The notes below the pieces were generated by a model. That model was not told where the DNA came from and searched no databases. It saw only the letters and a program-made list of their open reading frames with translations. A stretch of DNA of 64,000 nucleotides from NCBI RefSeq assembly GCF_002904295.1, contig NZ_PPHG01000073.1:1-64000 (forward strand). The letters are read 5' to 3'. Shown here piece by piece: positions 24,168-32,511 of the stretch. Numbering within the stretch: the stretch's first letter is position 1; each line of letters begins with the position of its first letter. The DNA comes from Amycolatopsis sp. CA-128772. Lineage in GTDB: Bacteria; Actinomycetota; Actinomycetes; Mycobacteriales; Pseudonocardiaceae. Made by a program: the position numbers and the translations under genes.

Positions 24168-26459
24168 TCAGCGCGGGAACGGGTCGAAGTCGACCGGGAA
24201 GGTGATCGGGAAGCTGCGGGGCTTGATCCCGGTCGCGCGGGCGTAGGCGTTGGCGATCGCGCCGACCGGTGCCGGCAGGCCGAGCTCGCCCGCGCCGCCG
24301 ATGTCGTCGCCGGTCGCCGGCATGACGTGCACCTGGACGTCCATCGGCGAGTTCTTCTGCCGCGCGTAGTGGAACTGCGAGTAGCTGCCCTCCAGCGGCA
24401 GGCCCTGGTCGATGTGCAGGCCCGCGGTGAGCGTCGTCGAAATCGCGTCGGTCAGGCCGCCGAGCATCTGCGCCTGGATCCCCCGCGGGTTCACCGGCTT
24501 GCCGACGTCGACCGCGATCGTCGCCTTGGTGACGCGCGGGTGCTTCGGATCGCGCGCGTCCATCTCGACCAGGCAGGCGGTGTAGGACTTGTACTCGCCG
24601 TGCACGGCGATGCCCTGCGCGAACCCGGCGGGCAGCTTCCGGCCCCACTCGCCCAGCTCGGCGACCTTGTCCAGCACCGCGCGCTGGCGCTGCTCCTTGA
24701 TGAACTCGCGGCGGAAGGCCAGCGGGTCCTTGCCGAGCTTCGCGGCGATCTCGTCGACCATGATCTCCTCGGCGCCGCGGGTGTTCGCCGAGTAGACCGA
24801 CCGCCAAGCCGAGGTGTGGAACTTCAGGGGCACCTCGTTGAGCAGCTGCGTGGTGACGCCGAAGTTGTACGGCGACTTCACGGTCAGCAGGAACACCGTC
24901 TGCGCGAAGGTGAGGTTGCCGCCGACAGGCAGCTTCGCCGCGAAGGCCGTGAGAATCTCGCCGAGCCCGTGGCTCCAGTCGGTTTCGACGCTCGCGACGC
25001 GGTGTTCGAACGTCAGCACCTGCCCGAGCGCGAAGGTCGCGCGGATCCGGTGGTAGCTCGCCGCGCGGCCGCGGCCGTGGCGCATGTCGTCGATCCGGCT
25101 CCACATCAGCCGGACCGGCTTCTTCATCGCCTTCGAAATCTGCGCGGCTTCGAGGGCCGCGTCGAAGAACAGCCGGCGCCCGAAGGACCCGCCGCCCTGC
25201 TGGACGTGCACGGTGACCTTGTTCTCCGGCAGGCCCAGCTCCCGCGCGATGGTCTGCTTGGCGACGATCGGCGACTTGAGCCCGGCCCAGATGGTCGCGC
25301 TGTCCTCGCGGACGTCGGCGACCGCGGAGTTCGACTCCATCGGCGCGTGGCTGGCGAAGGCGAAGTCGAACTCGCCGTCGACGTACTGCGTCAGCAGCGG
25401 CGGCACCACGAACGGCAGCGCGGCGGCCCGCAGCTTCTTCTTGATCGTCTCGTTGGTTTCGCCGTCGACCGTGCCCGGGCCCCAGGTGACGTCGAGGGCG
25501 TTCTTGCCGTCGAGGGCCTGGCCGAAGGTCTCGGCCAGCACCGCGACCCCGGTCGGCACGACGGCGATGTCGATGATCCCGGGCATGGCCCGGACGGCGG
25601 CCTCGTTGGCGACCTTTCGCACGGTGCCGTTGATGGTCGGCGGGCGCCGCACCATCACCGGGTTGGCGCCGGGGACGTCGAGGTCGAGCGTGTAAACCTG
25701 CTTGCCGGTGACCATCGCGCGGGCGTCCTTGCGCGAGGCCGGCGTCCCGACGAGCGTGTGCGCCGACTCGGCCTTCGGCTGGATCACGCCGACACTCAGG
25801 CCGGAGCGGGACGCGGGCCCGGCGAGGTCGCCGTAGGAGGCGCTGCGGCCGTCCGGCGCCCACACGGAACCGTCGCGTGTGGACAGTCGCGACGCGTCGG
25901 CTCCCCACCGCGCGGCGGCCGCGGCGACCATCCGGGCGCGGGCGGTCGCGGCGGTGCCGCGAACCGGGTCGTAGAGCGAACGCATCGTGTTGGAGCCGCC
26001 GGTGAGCTGGTTGAACAGCAGCTCGGTGCGGGCGTCGGAGAGCACGACGTCGACCTTCTCCAGCGGCAGGTCCAGCTCCTCGGCGACGAGCATGGCGGTC
26101 GCCGTCGTGATGCCCTGGCCGACCTCGGCGCGCGGCAGCTGCAGCCGCGCCCGGCCGTCGGCCGTCATCTCGAGCACGAGCATCCCGGCGGTCGGCGCGC
26201 ACGACAGCGTCAGCACGTCGCCGAGGTCGAGGATCTCCGCCGGCTGCGGCAGGGTCGGGACGACGGCCTCGGCACGGCTCGGCGCGACGGCGTCGGCGGT
26301 GAGTTTCGCGGCGACGGTGAGCGTGGGCGCGGCGACCAGGTAGGTCAGGAACCGGCGGCGGCCGACCTGCCCGGGCTCGGCGCCTTCGGTGGCTTCGGTG
26401 GCTTCGGTGGCTTCGGTGGCTTCGGTGGCTTCGGTGGCTTCGGTGGTGGGACGGGCCAT
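24168..26459 (-). CDS. Molybdopterin subunit of aldehyde/isoquinoline oxidoreductase, Tat-exported
   Basis: 763 residues. A Tat signal (GRRRFLTYLVAAPTLTVAA) follows an odd N-terminal extension of six TEA tripeptides and one TEG. The mature part matches the IorB-like family: LPRAEVGQGITTATAMLVAEE split over its first domain, FNQLTGGSNTMRS, VQQGGGSFGRR, and near the end GAGELGLPAPVGAIANA with the glutamate expected to be catalytic. The enzyme would hydroxylate an aldehyde or N-heterocycle with water outside the membrane, with the small subunit exported alongside. The gene is first in its operon. A 163-nt gap upstream holds CATCTC-N6-GAGATG at 26546-26563. Confidence 0.9.
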   Translation of the reverse strand: MARPTTEATEATEATEATEATEATEGAEPGQVGRRRFLTYLVAAPTLTVAAKLTADAVAPSRAEAVVPTLPQPAEILDLGDVLTLSCAPTAGMLVLEMTADGRARLQLPRAEVGQGITTATAMLVAEELDLPLEKVDVVLSDARTELLFNQLTGGSNTMRSLYDPVRGTAATARARMVAAAAARWGADASRLSTRDGSVWAPDGRSASYGDLAGPASRSGLSVGVIQPKAESAHTLVGTPASRKDARAMVTGKQVYTLDLDVPGANPVMVRRPPTINGTVRKVANEAAVRAMPGIIDIAVVPTGVAVLAETFGQALDGKNALDVTWGPGTVDGETNETIKKKLRAAALPFVVPPLLTQYVDGEFDFAFASHAPMESNSAVADVREDSATIWAGLKSPIVAKQTIARELGLPENKVTVHVQQGGGSFGRRLFFDAALEAAQISKAMKKPVRLMWSRIDDMRHGRGRAASYHRIRATFALGQVLTFEHRVASVETDWSHGLGEILTAFAAKLPVGGNLTFAQTVFLLTVKSPYNFGVTTQLLNEVPLKFHTSAWRSVYSANTRGAEEIMVDEIAAKLGKDPLAFRREFIKEQRQRAVLDKVAELGEWGRKLPAGFAQGIAVHGEYKSYTACLVEMDARDPKHPRVTKATIAVDVGKPVNPRGIQAQMLGGLTDAISTTLTAGLHIDQGLPLEGSYSQFHYARQKNSPMDVQVHVMPATGDDIGGAGELGLPAPVGAIANAYARATGIKPRSFPITFPVDFDPFPR
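26382..26444. repeat. 9-bp tandem repeat coding TEA tripeptides
   Basis: Six identical 9-bp units (26391-26444) plus one variant (26382-26390) encode Thr-Glu-Ala repeats between the start codon and the twin-arginine motif of the hydroxylase. The unit is in frame, so changes in copy number would alter the length of the region before the signal without a frameshift. Confidence 0.9.
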
Positions 26460-26622
26460 CGGGGATCCCTTGCTGGGTGGTGGCGGGTGCGCGCCACGCT
26501 AAGGACCCGTTGGCCGGCCGTCAACGCGGCGTAGTCGAGTTCGCCCATCTCTGTGACGAGATGACAGCGGAAGCGGCCGGATGTGTGCGCCGCCACAGTG
26601 CCGGACGGCGTACCGGGCTGGT

Positions 26623-27174
26623 TCAGCCGGCCCCGCGGGCCCGCCGGGCCTGGATCAGGTCCTCCCGCGCGCGGGCCACCCGGGAGCGGACGGTGCCGAC
26701 CGGGCAGCCGCAGACGTCGGCGGCCTCGGCGTAGGACAAGCCGAGGACCTGGGTCAGCACGAGCACCTCGCGCCGTTCGGGGTCCAGCCCGTCGAGCAGC
26801 AACCCGAGTTCGACGACGTCCTCGAAGCCGGCCGCGGGGCCGCGGGTGCGTTCGGCGGCGGCTTCCCAATCGGTGTCGGCGATCTTGGGCCGCGCCCCGG
26901 CGGCCCGGATCTGGTCGACGACCACCCGGCGCGCGATGGCGAGCAGCCACGTCCGCGACGACGAGCGTCCCGCGAAGCGGCGAAGGCTGCCGAAGGCGCG
27001 AAGGTACGTCTCCTGCGTCAGGTCGTCGGCGGCTGAGGCGTCGGTGAGGTGCGCGAGGAAGCGCCAGACGTCGGCCTGGGTGGCGCGGACCCACTCCTCC
27101 AGGGCGCGCCGATCGCCGCGGCCGGCGGACAGGGCGAGGGCCGTGACGCGGTCGTCATCCTCACGGTGGGTCAT
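26623..27174 (-). CDS. ECF-type RNA polymerase sigma factor
   Basis: 183 residues. Region 2 reads VWRFLAHLTDASAADDLTQETYLRAFGSL over two helices, and region 4 reads DPERREVLVLTQVLGLSYAEAADVCGCPVGTVRSRVARAR in sequence. There is no C-terminal extension. ATG at 27174 is the first in good context. It is divergent from a small zinc-finger membrane protein that is its likely anti-sigma or co-regulated partner. An ECF-like promoter lies in the gap. The target genes are unknown; the molybdenum hydroxylase operon downstream on the same strand is a candidate by position only. Confidence 0.9.
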   Translation of the reverse strand: MTHREDDDRVTALALSAGRGDRRALEEWVRATQADVWRFLAHLTDASAADDLTQETYLRAFGSLRRFAGRSSSRTWLLAIARRVVVDQIRAAGARPKIADTDWEAAAERTRGPAAGFEDVVELGLLLDGLDPERREVLVLTQVLGLSYAEAADVCGCPVGTVRSRVARAREDLIQARRARGAG

Positions 27175-27235
27175 GATCCGACAACATACAGCGGCGCGAA
27201 GCGCCTCGATCGAGGGCGGTGGCGGGCAGTGACCG

Positions 27236-27261
27236 GGAACTTCGCGGATCCGCCGTCCGAC
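27236..27261 (+). promoter_or_regulatory. Candidate ECF promoter for the zinc-finger gene
   Basis: GGAAC at 27236-27240 and CGAC at 27258-27261 are separated by 17 nt, resembling the GGAAC-N16/17-CGTC pattern of ECF sigma factors. The start codon lies 9 nt after the -10, fitting a leaderless transcript. The match at -10 is imperfect. Confidence 0.4.
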
Positions 27262-27270
27262 TACTGGACC

Positions 27271-27957
27271 ATGAGGTGCGAGGAATGCCGTGAAGCGCTG
27301 TCGGCCCGGTTGGACGGCGAGGCCGAGCCGGCATCGCCCGACGAGCACCTGGCGTCCTGCGCGGAGTGCCGGGAGTGGTTCGCGGGCGCGGAACGGCTGC
27401 GGCGCGCGATGCTGCTGCGCCCGGCGCCCCCGGTCCCGGACCTCACCGCGGCGATCCTCGAGCGCACGCCGGCACCGTCCGGTGAGGGCTGGGGCCTGCG
27501 GGTCGCCCTGGCCGTGGTGGCGATCGCCCAGCTCGGCCTGGCGTTCGCGGAGCTGCTCGGGACAACCCACGGCGGCGCCCACCTCGGCCACGAAAGCGGC
27601 GCGTGGAACCTGGCGGTGGGCGTCGGCCTGCTGACGGCGGCGCTGCGGCCCCGGCTGGCGGGTGGCCAGCTGCCGCTGCTGACCGGGTTCGTCGGCGTGC
27701 TCACGGTGTGGTCGGCGGGAGATCTGGCGGCGGGCCTGGTGACGCCGTCCCGCCTGGCGACGCACCTGCTGGTGGTGCTGGGGCTCGCGTTGCTGTACGC
27801 GGTCCACCGAGCGCACCGCGACCGAGGCACCCCGCTCCCGGCGGCCACGGCGGACGACGGCGTGCCGACCACGGGGTCCACAGTGGACGGCCCGGCACCG
27901 GCACGGCCGCGGGCGCGCGGCTTCCGGCGCCAGGCGCACGGCCGCCACGCAGCCTGA
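27271..27957 (+). CDS. Zinc-finger (zf-HC2) membrane protein, possible anti-sigma factor
   Basis: 228 residues. The N-terminus carries CEECREAL, then HLASCAECREWF, the H-x3-C-x2-C zinc-binding anti-sigma motif. Four or more hydrophobic helices follow (VALAVVAIAQLGLAFAELL, LPLLTGFVGVLTVWSAGDL, LLVVLGLALLYAV) and then a basic cytoplasmic tail. Position opposite the ECF sigma factor supports a sigma-binding role. Multi-helix versions differ from single-helix RsrA/RseA proteins and may sense the membrane. Confidence 0.8.
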   Translation: MRCEECREALSARLDGEAEPASPDEHLASCAECREWFAGAERLRRAMLLRPAPPVPDLTAAILERTPAPSGEGWGLRVALAVVAIAQLGLAFAELLGTTHGGAHLGHESGAWNLAVGVGLLTAALRPRLAGGQLPLLTGFVGVLTVWSAGDLAAGLVTPSRLATHLLVVLGLALLYAVHRAHRDRGTPLPAATADDGVPTTGSTVDGPAPARPRARGFRRQAHGRHAA

Positions 27958-28026
27958 ACACGGCAGCCGCCCGACCGGCGCCCGCCGTGCGGCACGCGAC
28001 TCGCCGCATAGGCCGTTATACACCCC

Positions 28027-28539
28027 TCACTCGACCTGCTTGACCGCCCACTCCGCCCACTCGCGCTGCATCACCGAGAAGCGCTTGCCCCACTCCAGAA
28101 CGAGCCGGCCGTACAGCGACTGGTTGTCCTCGCCCCAGTCGATCGTCTTCTCCAGCTCCTCCAGCCGCTCTTCGCGCACCCGCCCCGCCTCCCCCAGCGT
28201 CGCCAGGAAACCGCGAGCCTGTTCCGGGGCGACCGACCCGAGGAAGTACACCCGCAGCAGGCTCGCGCTGCGCGGCGGCCCCGCCGGCTCGACCTCGACC
28301 AGCCAGTGCCGCAGCTCCGCGAGCCCCGCCTCGGTGATCTCGTACTCCTTGCGCCCGCGCGGGCCCTCGGCGTGGACGCGGATCATGCCCGCGGTCTCCA
28401 GTTTGCCCAGCTCGCCGTAGAGCTGGCTCTGCGTCGCGGGCCAGACGCCGGCCATCGCCCGCTCGAACCGTTTCAGCAGGTCGTAGCCGCTTCCGGGCTC
28501 GTCGGCCAGCATCCCCAGCACCGCGTGTCGAAGGCTCAT
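28027..28539 (-). CDS. PadR-family regulator
   Basis: 170 residues. The N-terminal winged helix reads AVLGMLADEPGSGYDLLKRF, then WPATQSQLYGELGKLETAGMI, and is followed by a PadR C-terminal helical domain (RVYFLGSVAPEQARGFL, then LEELEKTIDWGEDNQSLYG). It is divergent from the membrane-protein/carotenoid-oxygenase operon, and a long inverted repeat fills the shared promoter. It should repress that operon and itself until a hydrophobic ligand binds. Confidence 0.9.
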   Translation of the reverse strand: MSLRHAVLGMLADEPGSGYDLLKRFERAMAGVWPATQSQLYGELGKLETAGMIRVHAEGPRGRKEYEITEAGLAELRHWLVEVEPAGPPRSASLLRVYFLGSVAPEQARGFLATLGEAGRVREERLEELEKTIDWGEDNQSLYGRLVLEWGKRFSVMQREWAEWAVKQVE

Positions 28540-28552
28540 GGCCTCTATTCTG

Positions 28553-28614
28553 ACATTCCACTATTGACATGTCCAATCGGCACGTTCTAGCTTCGACATG
28601 TCAATGTTGGAATG
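28553..28614. promoter_or_regulatory. PadR operator: two GACATGTC palindromes in a long inverted repeat
   Basis: Two 21-nt arms (28553-28573 and 28594-28614) are complementary at 19 of 21 positions, with a 20-nt spacer. Each arm contains the perfect palindrome GACATGTC (28566-28573, 28594-28601) and ends in ACATTCCA or its complement. This fits two PadR dimers over the divergent promoters. Confidence 0.75.
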
Positions 28615-28630
28615 TTGGGAAGGACCCGTC

Positions 28631-29185
28631 GTGAACTACCTGAAGAGCCTGCTCCCGTGGATCGCGTTCGCCGTGGTCGCGACGCAGTTCGACTGGCGCT
28701 GGTCCGGGCTGACCGGCCTGGTGATCTCCGCCGCGCTGCTGCTGCTCGCCCGCCGCGCCGGCCGCCCGGCGGACACGCTGATCATCGAGTGGAGCGGGTT
28801 CGCGTTCTTCGCCCTGCTCACCGCCGTCGCGTTCAGCTTCCCCGCGTCGCCGCTGAAGACCTACACCGGCGCGCTCACCGACGCGTGGCTGGCGCTCACC
28901 GCCTGGGGTTCGCTCGCCATCGGCAAGCCGTTCACCCTCGGCATCGCCCGCACGTCGACCCCGCAGCAGTTCTGGGACAACCCGGTCTTCAAGCGGGTCA
29001 ACGTGCTCATCACGCTGGTGTGGGCGGCGAGCTTCACCGTCGGCGGGATCGCGGGCATCGCGCTGCTGAACTTCGCGCCGCACGCCACCTTCGCGTTGAT
29101 CGCGCTGAAGGTGCTCTGCTTCGCCGTCCCGGTCGCGTTCACCATCCGCTACCCGCGCATCGTCCGGGCCCGGGCCGCCGCGTGA
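28631..29185 (+). CDS. Multi-helix membrane protein in carotenoid-oxygenase operon
   Basis: 184 residues with about six hydrophobic helices (LLPWIAFAVVATQFDW, LVISAALLLLARRA, FAFFALLTAVAFSFP, and so on). GTG at 28631 follows GGAAGGA and is chosen over an ATG at 28598 that lies inside the operator. The family is not recognised; it resembles small integral proteins annotated only as hypothetical. It overlaps the carotenoid oxygenase by 4 nt, so a linked role in delivering or holding a lipophilic substrate is plausible but inferred. Confidence 0.78.
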   Translation: MNYLKSLLPWIAFAVVATQFDWRWSGLTGLVISAALLLLARRAGRPADTLIIEWSGFAFFALLTAVAFSFPASPLKTYTGALTDAWLALTAWGSLAIGKPFTLGIARTSTPQQFWDNPVFKRVNVLITLVWAASFTVGGIAGIALLNFAPHATFALIALKVLCFAVPVAFTIRYPRIVRARAAA

Positions 29186-30462
29186 CCACCACCGATTTCC
29201 ACCTCGCCGGCGCCTACGCGCCCGTCCACGACGAGCTGACCGCGTCCGACCTCCCGGTGACCGGCGCCCTGCCGCCCGAGCTGACCGGCTGGTACCTGCG
29301 CAACGGCCCGAACCCGCGCGCGGACAACCGGCACTGGTTCACCGGCGACGGCATGGTCCACGGCGTCCGCCTCGAACGCGGCCGCGCCGCCTGGTACCGC
29401 AACCGGTGGGTGCGGACCGCAAGCTTCACCGACCCGGATCTGAAGCTGTACAACGAAGACGGCACGCGGAACCTGCACAGCAGCGTCGCGACCACGCACG
29501 TCGTGAACCACGCCGGCCGGACGCTCGCACTGGTCGAGTCGTCGCTGCCGTACGAGATCACGACGGACCTGGAAACCGTGGGCGTGTACGACTTCGGCGG
29601 CGAGCTGGCCGACGCGATGACCGCGCACCCGAAGATCTGCCCGGCGACCGGGGAGCTGCACTTTTTCGGCTACGGCAGCATCACCGCGCCGCACGTGGGC
29701 TACTACCGCGCCGACGCGGCCGGGAAGCTGGTCGTCAAGCAGCCCATCGACGTGCCCGGGCTGACGATGATGCACGACTTCGCGCTCACTCGTGAGCACG
29801 TGGTGTTCTACGACCTGCCGGTCGTGTTCGACCGCGGGTCGGCCGGCCGGGGCGTGCCCTACCGCTGGGACGCCGGCTACGGCGCGCGGCTCGGCGTGCT
29901 GCGCCGCGACCGGCCCGAGGCCGGCGTCCGCTGGCTGGCGATCGAGCCCTGCTACGTCTTCCACACGCTCAACGCGTTCGACGCCCCGGACGGCCGGATC
30001 GTCGTGCACGTCATGCGCTACGACCACCAGTGGCGGGCGGGCCACGAAGACCCGCCGGCGTCGCTGTGGCGCTGGACGATCGACCTCGCCACCGGCACCG
30101 TGACCGAGGACCGGCTCGACGACCGGCCGGGCGAGTTCCCCCGCATCGACGACCGGCTCACCGGCTCTGACGCGCGCTTCGGGCACGTCACCGGCCACGG
30201 CGTCCTGCGCCGCCACGACCTGCACGCGGGCACGGCGACCGAGCACGTCTTCGCGCCCGGACGGGTCCCCGGCGAGGCCGTGTTCGTCCCGGCCGGGCAC
30301 GGCGAAGGCTGGCTGCTCACCTATGTCCACGACGCGGCCGAGGACCGCAGCGACCTGGTCGTGCTCGACGCCGGGAACCTCGCCGCGGCGCCGGTGGCGG
30401 CCGTCCACCTCCCGGGGCGGGTGCCCGCGGGCTTCCACGGGAACTGGCTGCCGGACGCGTGA
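29182..30462 (+). CDS. Carotenoid oxygenase family protein
   Basis: 426 residues, near the short end for this iron(II) dioxygenase family. The four iron-binding histidines can be placed at H149 (TAHPK), H198 (MHDF), H261 (FHTLN) and H419 (FHGNW). The N-terminal LRNGPNPR and HWFTGDGMVHG are diagnostic. It cleaves a double bond of an apocarotenoid, stilbene or related phenylpropanoid. The GTG start overlaps the membrane-protein stop (GTGA). Regulation by the divergent PadR is likely, and PadR members often respond to phenolic compounds. Confidence 0.92.
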   Translation: MTTTDFHLAGAYAPVHDELTASDLPVTGALPPELTGWYLRNGPNPRADNRHWFTGDGMVHGVRLERGRAAWYRNRWVRTASFTDPDLKLYNEDGTRNLHSSVATTHVVNHAGRTLALVESSLPYEITTDLETVGVYDFGGELADAMTAHPKICPATGELHFFGYGSITAPHVGYYRADAAGKLVVKQPIDVPGLTMMHDFALTREHVVFYDLPVVFDRGSAGRGVPYRWDAGYGARLGVLRRDRPEAGVRWLAIEPCYVFHTLNAFDAPDGRIVVHVMRYDHQWRAGHEDPPASLWRWTIDLATGTVTEDRLDDRPGEFPRIDDRLTGSDARFGHVTGHGVLRRHDLHAGTATEHVFAPGRVPGEAVFVPAGHGEGWLLTYVHDAAEDRSDLVVLDAGNLAAAPVAAVHLPGRVPAGFHGNWLPDA

Positions 30463-30466
30463 GGGC

Positions 30467-31207
30467 TCAGGCGAACTTCGTCTTCGGGCGCTCCTGCCGG
30501 ACACCGTCGACGTAGACGTCGACCTTCTCGTCGAGGAACGCCACCAGGCCGGCGGCGCGGGTGCTCTCGGGCAGCGGCGTCGGGTAGCTCCAGGCGAGGT
30601 CCTCGTGCCCGGCGACGTCGAAGTGCTCGGCGGCGCCCTTGTACGGGCAGTGCGTCACGACGCCGGTCTTGCGCAGCAGGTCCATCCGGACGTCGACGCG
30701 CGGCATGTAGTAGCGGGTCGGCAGGCCGGTCTCGAACAGCAGGTGCGGCCGCACCGAGTCGGCGACCGTGACGCCACCGACCTCGATCCGGACGTGCCGG
30801 GAGCTCGGCAGGACGTCGACCCGGACGCCGGGGTCGCGCGGGTGCGTGAAGATCTGTTCGTCCTCTTCGAACCAGTCGAACGCGCCGAATTCGAACCGGA
30901 CGTGGTCCCGGAGCTGTTCGACGGGCGAATCCGGGTACTCCAGCGCGCCGTCCACCGCCTCGGCCGCGGCACCCTTTATCGTCGACAGAACAGCTTCTCC
31001 GCGGCTCGGCGAGTGCGCCGTCCGGCCGGAGGGGGTGAGAACGCCGCTCACGACGTCCGCGCGCGGGATGTAGTACGTGGGGTAGTAAGGAACTTCCCAC
31101 ACCAGGAGGGGGTGCACCGTGTCCGCGACGACCTGCCCGCCGAGGAACACCCGTACCCGCTTCGCGCCTTGTGCCACGCGGACCCGGCCGCGTCCCGGAG
31201 TGCTCAT
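30467..31207 (-). CDS. Protein with two DUF427 domains
   Basis: 246 residues formed by two DUF427 modules. The first (about 15-110) has YYPTYYIPRADV and the second (about 130-235) has LPTRYYMPRVDV, then HCPYKGAAEHFDV and the closing LVAFLDEKVDVYVDGV. Such proteins are cytosolic with no settled function; single-domain forms are often near redox genes. It ends 4 nt from the convergent carotenoid oxygenase. Confidence 0.87.
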   Translation of the reverse strand: MSTPGRGRVRVAQGAKRVRVFLGGQVVADTVHPLLVWEVPYYPTYYIPRADVVSGVLTPSGRTAHSPSRGEAVLSTIKGAAAEAVDGALEYPDSPVEQLRDHVRFEFGAFDWFEEDEQIFTHPRDPGVRVDVLPSSRHVRIEVGGVTVADSVRPHLLFETGLPTRYYMPRVDVRMDLLRKTGVVTHCPYKGAAEHFDVAGHEDLAWSYPTPLPESTRAAGLVAFLDEKVDVYVDGVRQERPKTKFA

Positions 31208-31307
31208 GCTCCGGTCAACGGGCCCCGAAGTGCGGGTATTCCGGCGGATTCCGGGCCGGGACGGCTAGCGTGACAGGCAGCAGACGGACGACAGGAGGCG
31301 GGCACGG

Positions 31308-32507
31308 GTGGCCGGCGTAGAAGTTCCCACGGTCGGTACCCCCGCCGGGATGCGCAAGATCAACCAGCGGGCGGTGCTCGACCTGCTGCGCCGCGGCGGG
31401 CCGGCGACCCGGCCGCAGGTCGCGAAGGACACCGGGCTGTCGAAGCCGACGGTCAGCCAGGCGCTGCTGGCGCTGGAGGCGGCCGGGCTGGCGCGCCCGA
31501 CCGGGCAGACGTCCACCGGTACCGGCCGGTCGGCGGTGCTGTACGAGGCCGACCCGACCGCGGGGTACGTGCTGGGCGTCGACATCGGCCGCGAGCACAT
31601 CCGGGTCGCGGTGTCGGATCTCGGCCGCGAGCTGGTGGCGCGCCGCGACGAGCGCAACACGGCCCGCTCGGGCGCGGCGCTGGTGACGGCGGTCGGCAAG
31701 ATCGCGGCCTCGGCGGTCGAGGAGGCCGGCCTTTCGGCGGCCGACATCGTTGTCCGCGTGGTCGGCTCCCCCGGCGTCGCCGACCCGGAGAAGCGCTGCT
31801 TCCGGCACGCGCCGAACCTGCCGGGCTGGGGCCGGGCGGGCCTGATCGACGACCTCGAGGCGGCGCTGGGCCCGGACCTGATGGTGGAGAACGACGCGAA
31901 CCTCACCGCGGTCGGCGAGTGGGAGAGCGGCGCGGCCCGCGGCGCCTCGGTGTTCGGCTGCATCACCATCGGCACCGGTGTCGGCATGGGCATGATGGTC
32001 GACGGCCGCGTGTTCCGCGGCGCAACGGGCGCGGCGGGCGAAATCGGCTACCTCCCGTACGGCCGCACCCGCGCGGCGGACGAGCCGGCCACCCCACCGG
32101 CCCGCGGCCACCTGGAGGAGGCCACGGCGGCCCAGTCGGTGGTCCAGGGCGCCCGCGATCTGGGTCTGGGCACGGCGAAATCGGCCCGCGAGGTGTTCCG
32201 CCTGGCCCGCGAAGGCGACGAGCTGGCCCGCCGGGCGGTGGAGACGGAGGCGGACCGCCTGGCGTACACGGTGGCCTCGGTGGCGGCGGTGATCGACCCG
32301 GAGCTGATCGTCCTGGGCGGCGGCATGGGCACGGCGGCGGACCTCCTGCTGGAGCCGATCGACCGCGCGTTGCGGGCGTTCACACCGTTGGTCCCGAAGG
32401 TGGTCCAGGGCGAGCTGGGCGAAGACGCGGTTTTGACGGGCGCGATCAGCGTGGGCTTGAGGGCGGCGGAAGGCCTGGTGTTCGAGCGGCGGGTGGGGGC
32501 GGTTTAG
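31308..32507 (+). CDS. ROK-family transcriptional regulator
   Basis: 399 residues. An N-terminal winged helix (INQRAVLDLLRRGG, then GLSKPTVSQALLALEAAGL) joins a ROK sugar-kinase-like domain with VLGVDIGREHIRV and GCITIGTGVGMGM. The CxCGxxGC zinc motif usual after GEIG is missing: here GEIGYLPYGRTRAADEP runs without any cysteine. It is therefore more likely a pure sugar-sensing repressor than a kinase. GTG at 31308 has AGGAGG upstream. No sugar transport genes lie next to it. Confidence 0.88.
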   Translation: MAGVEVPTVGTPAGMRKINQRAVLDLLRRGGPATRPQVAKDTGLSKPTVSQALLALEAAGLARPTGQTSTGTGRSAVLYEADPTAGYVLGVDIGREHIRVAVSDLGRELVARRDERNTARSGAALVTAVGKIAASAVEEAGLSAADIVVRVVGSPGVADPEKRCFRHAPNLPGWGRAGLIDDLEAALGPDLMVENDANLTAVGEWESGAARGASVFGCITIGTGVGMGMMVDGRVFRGATGAAGEIGYLPYGRTRAADEPATPPARGHLEEATAAQSVVQGARDLGLGTAKSAREVFRLAREGDELARRAVETEADRLAYTVASVAAVIDPELIVLGGGMGTAADLLLEPIDRALRAFTPLVPKVVQGELGEDAVLTGAISVGLRAAEGLVFERRVGAV

Positions 32508-32511
32508 TTCC

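Noticed and set aside
24327..26534. A 735-codon frame opposite the molybdopterin subunit, ending in a GGFGGFGG repeat.
   Set aside because: The Gly-Phe repeat is the reverse reading of the TEA-coding 9-bp units; the opposite strand encodes a full enzyme.
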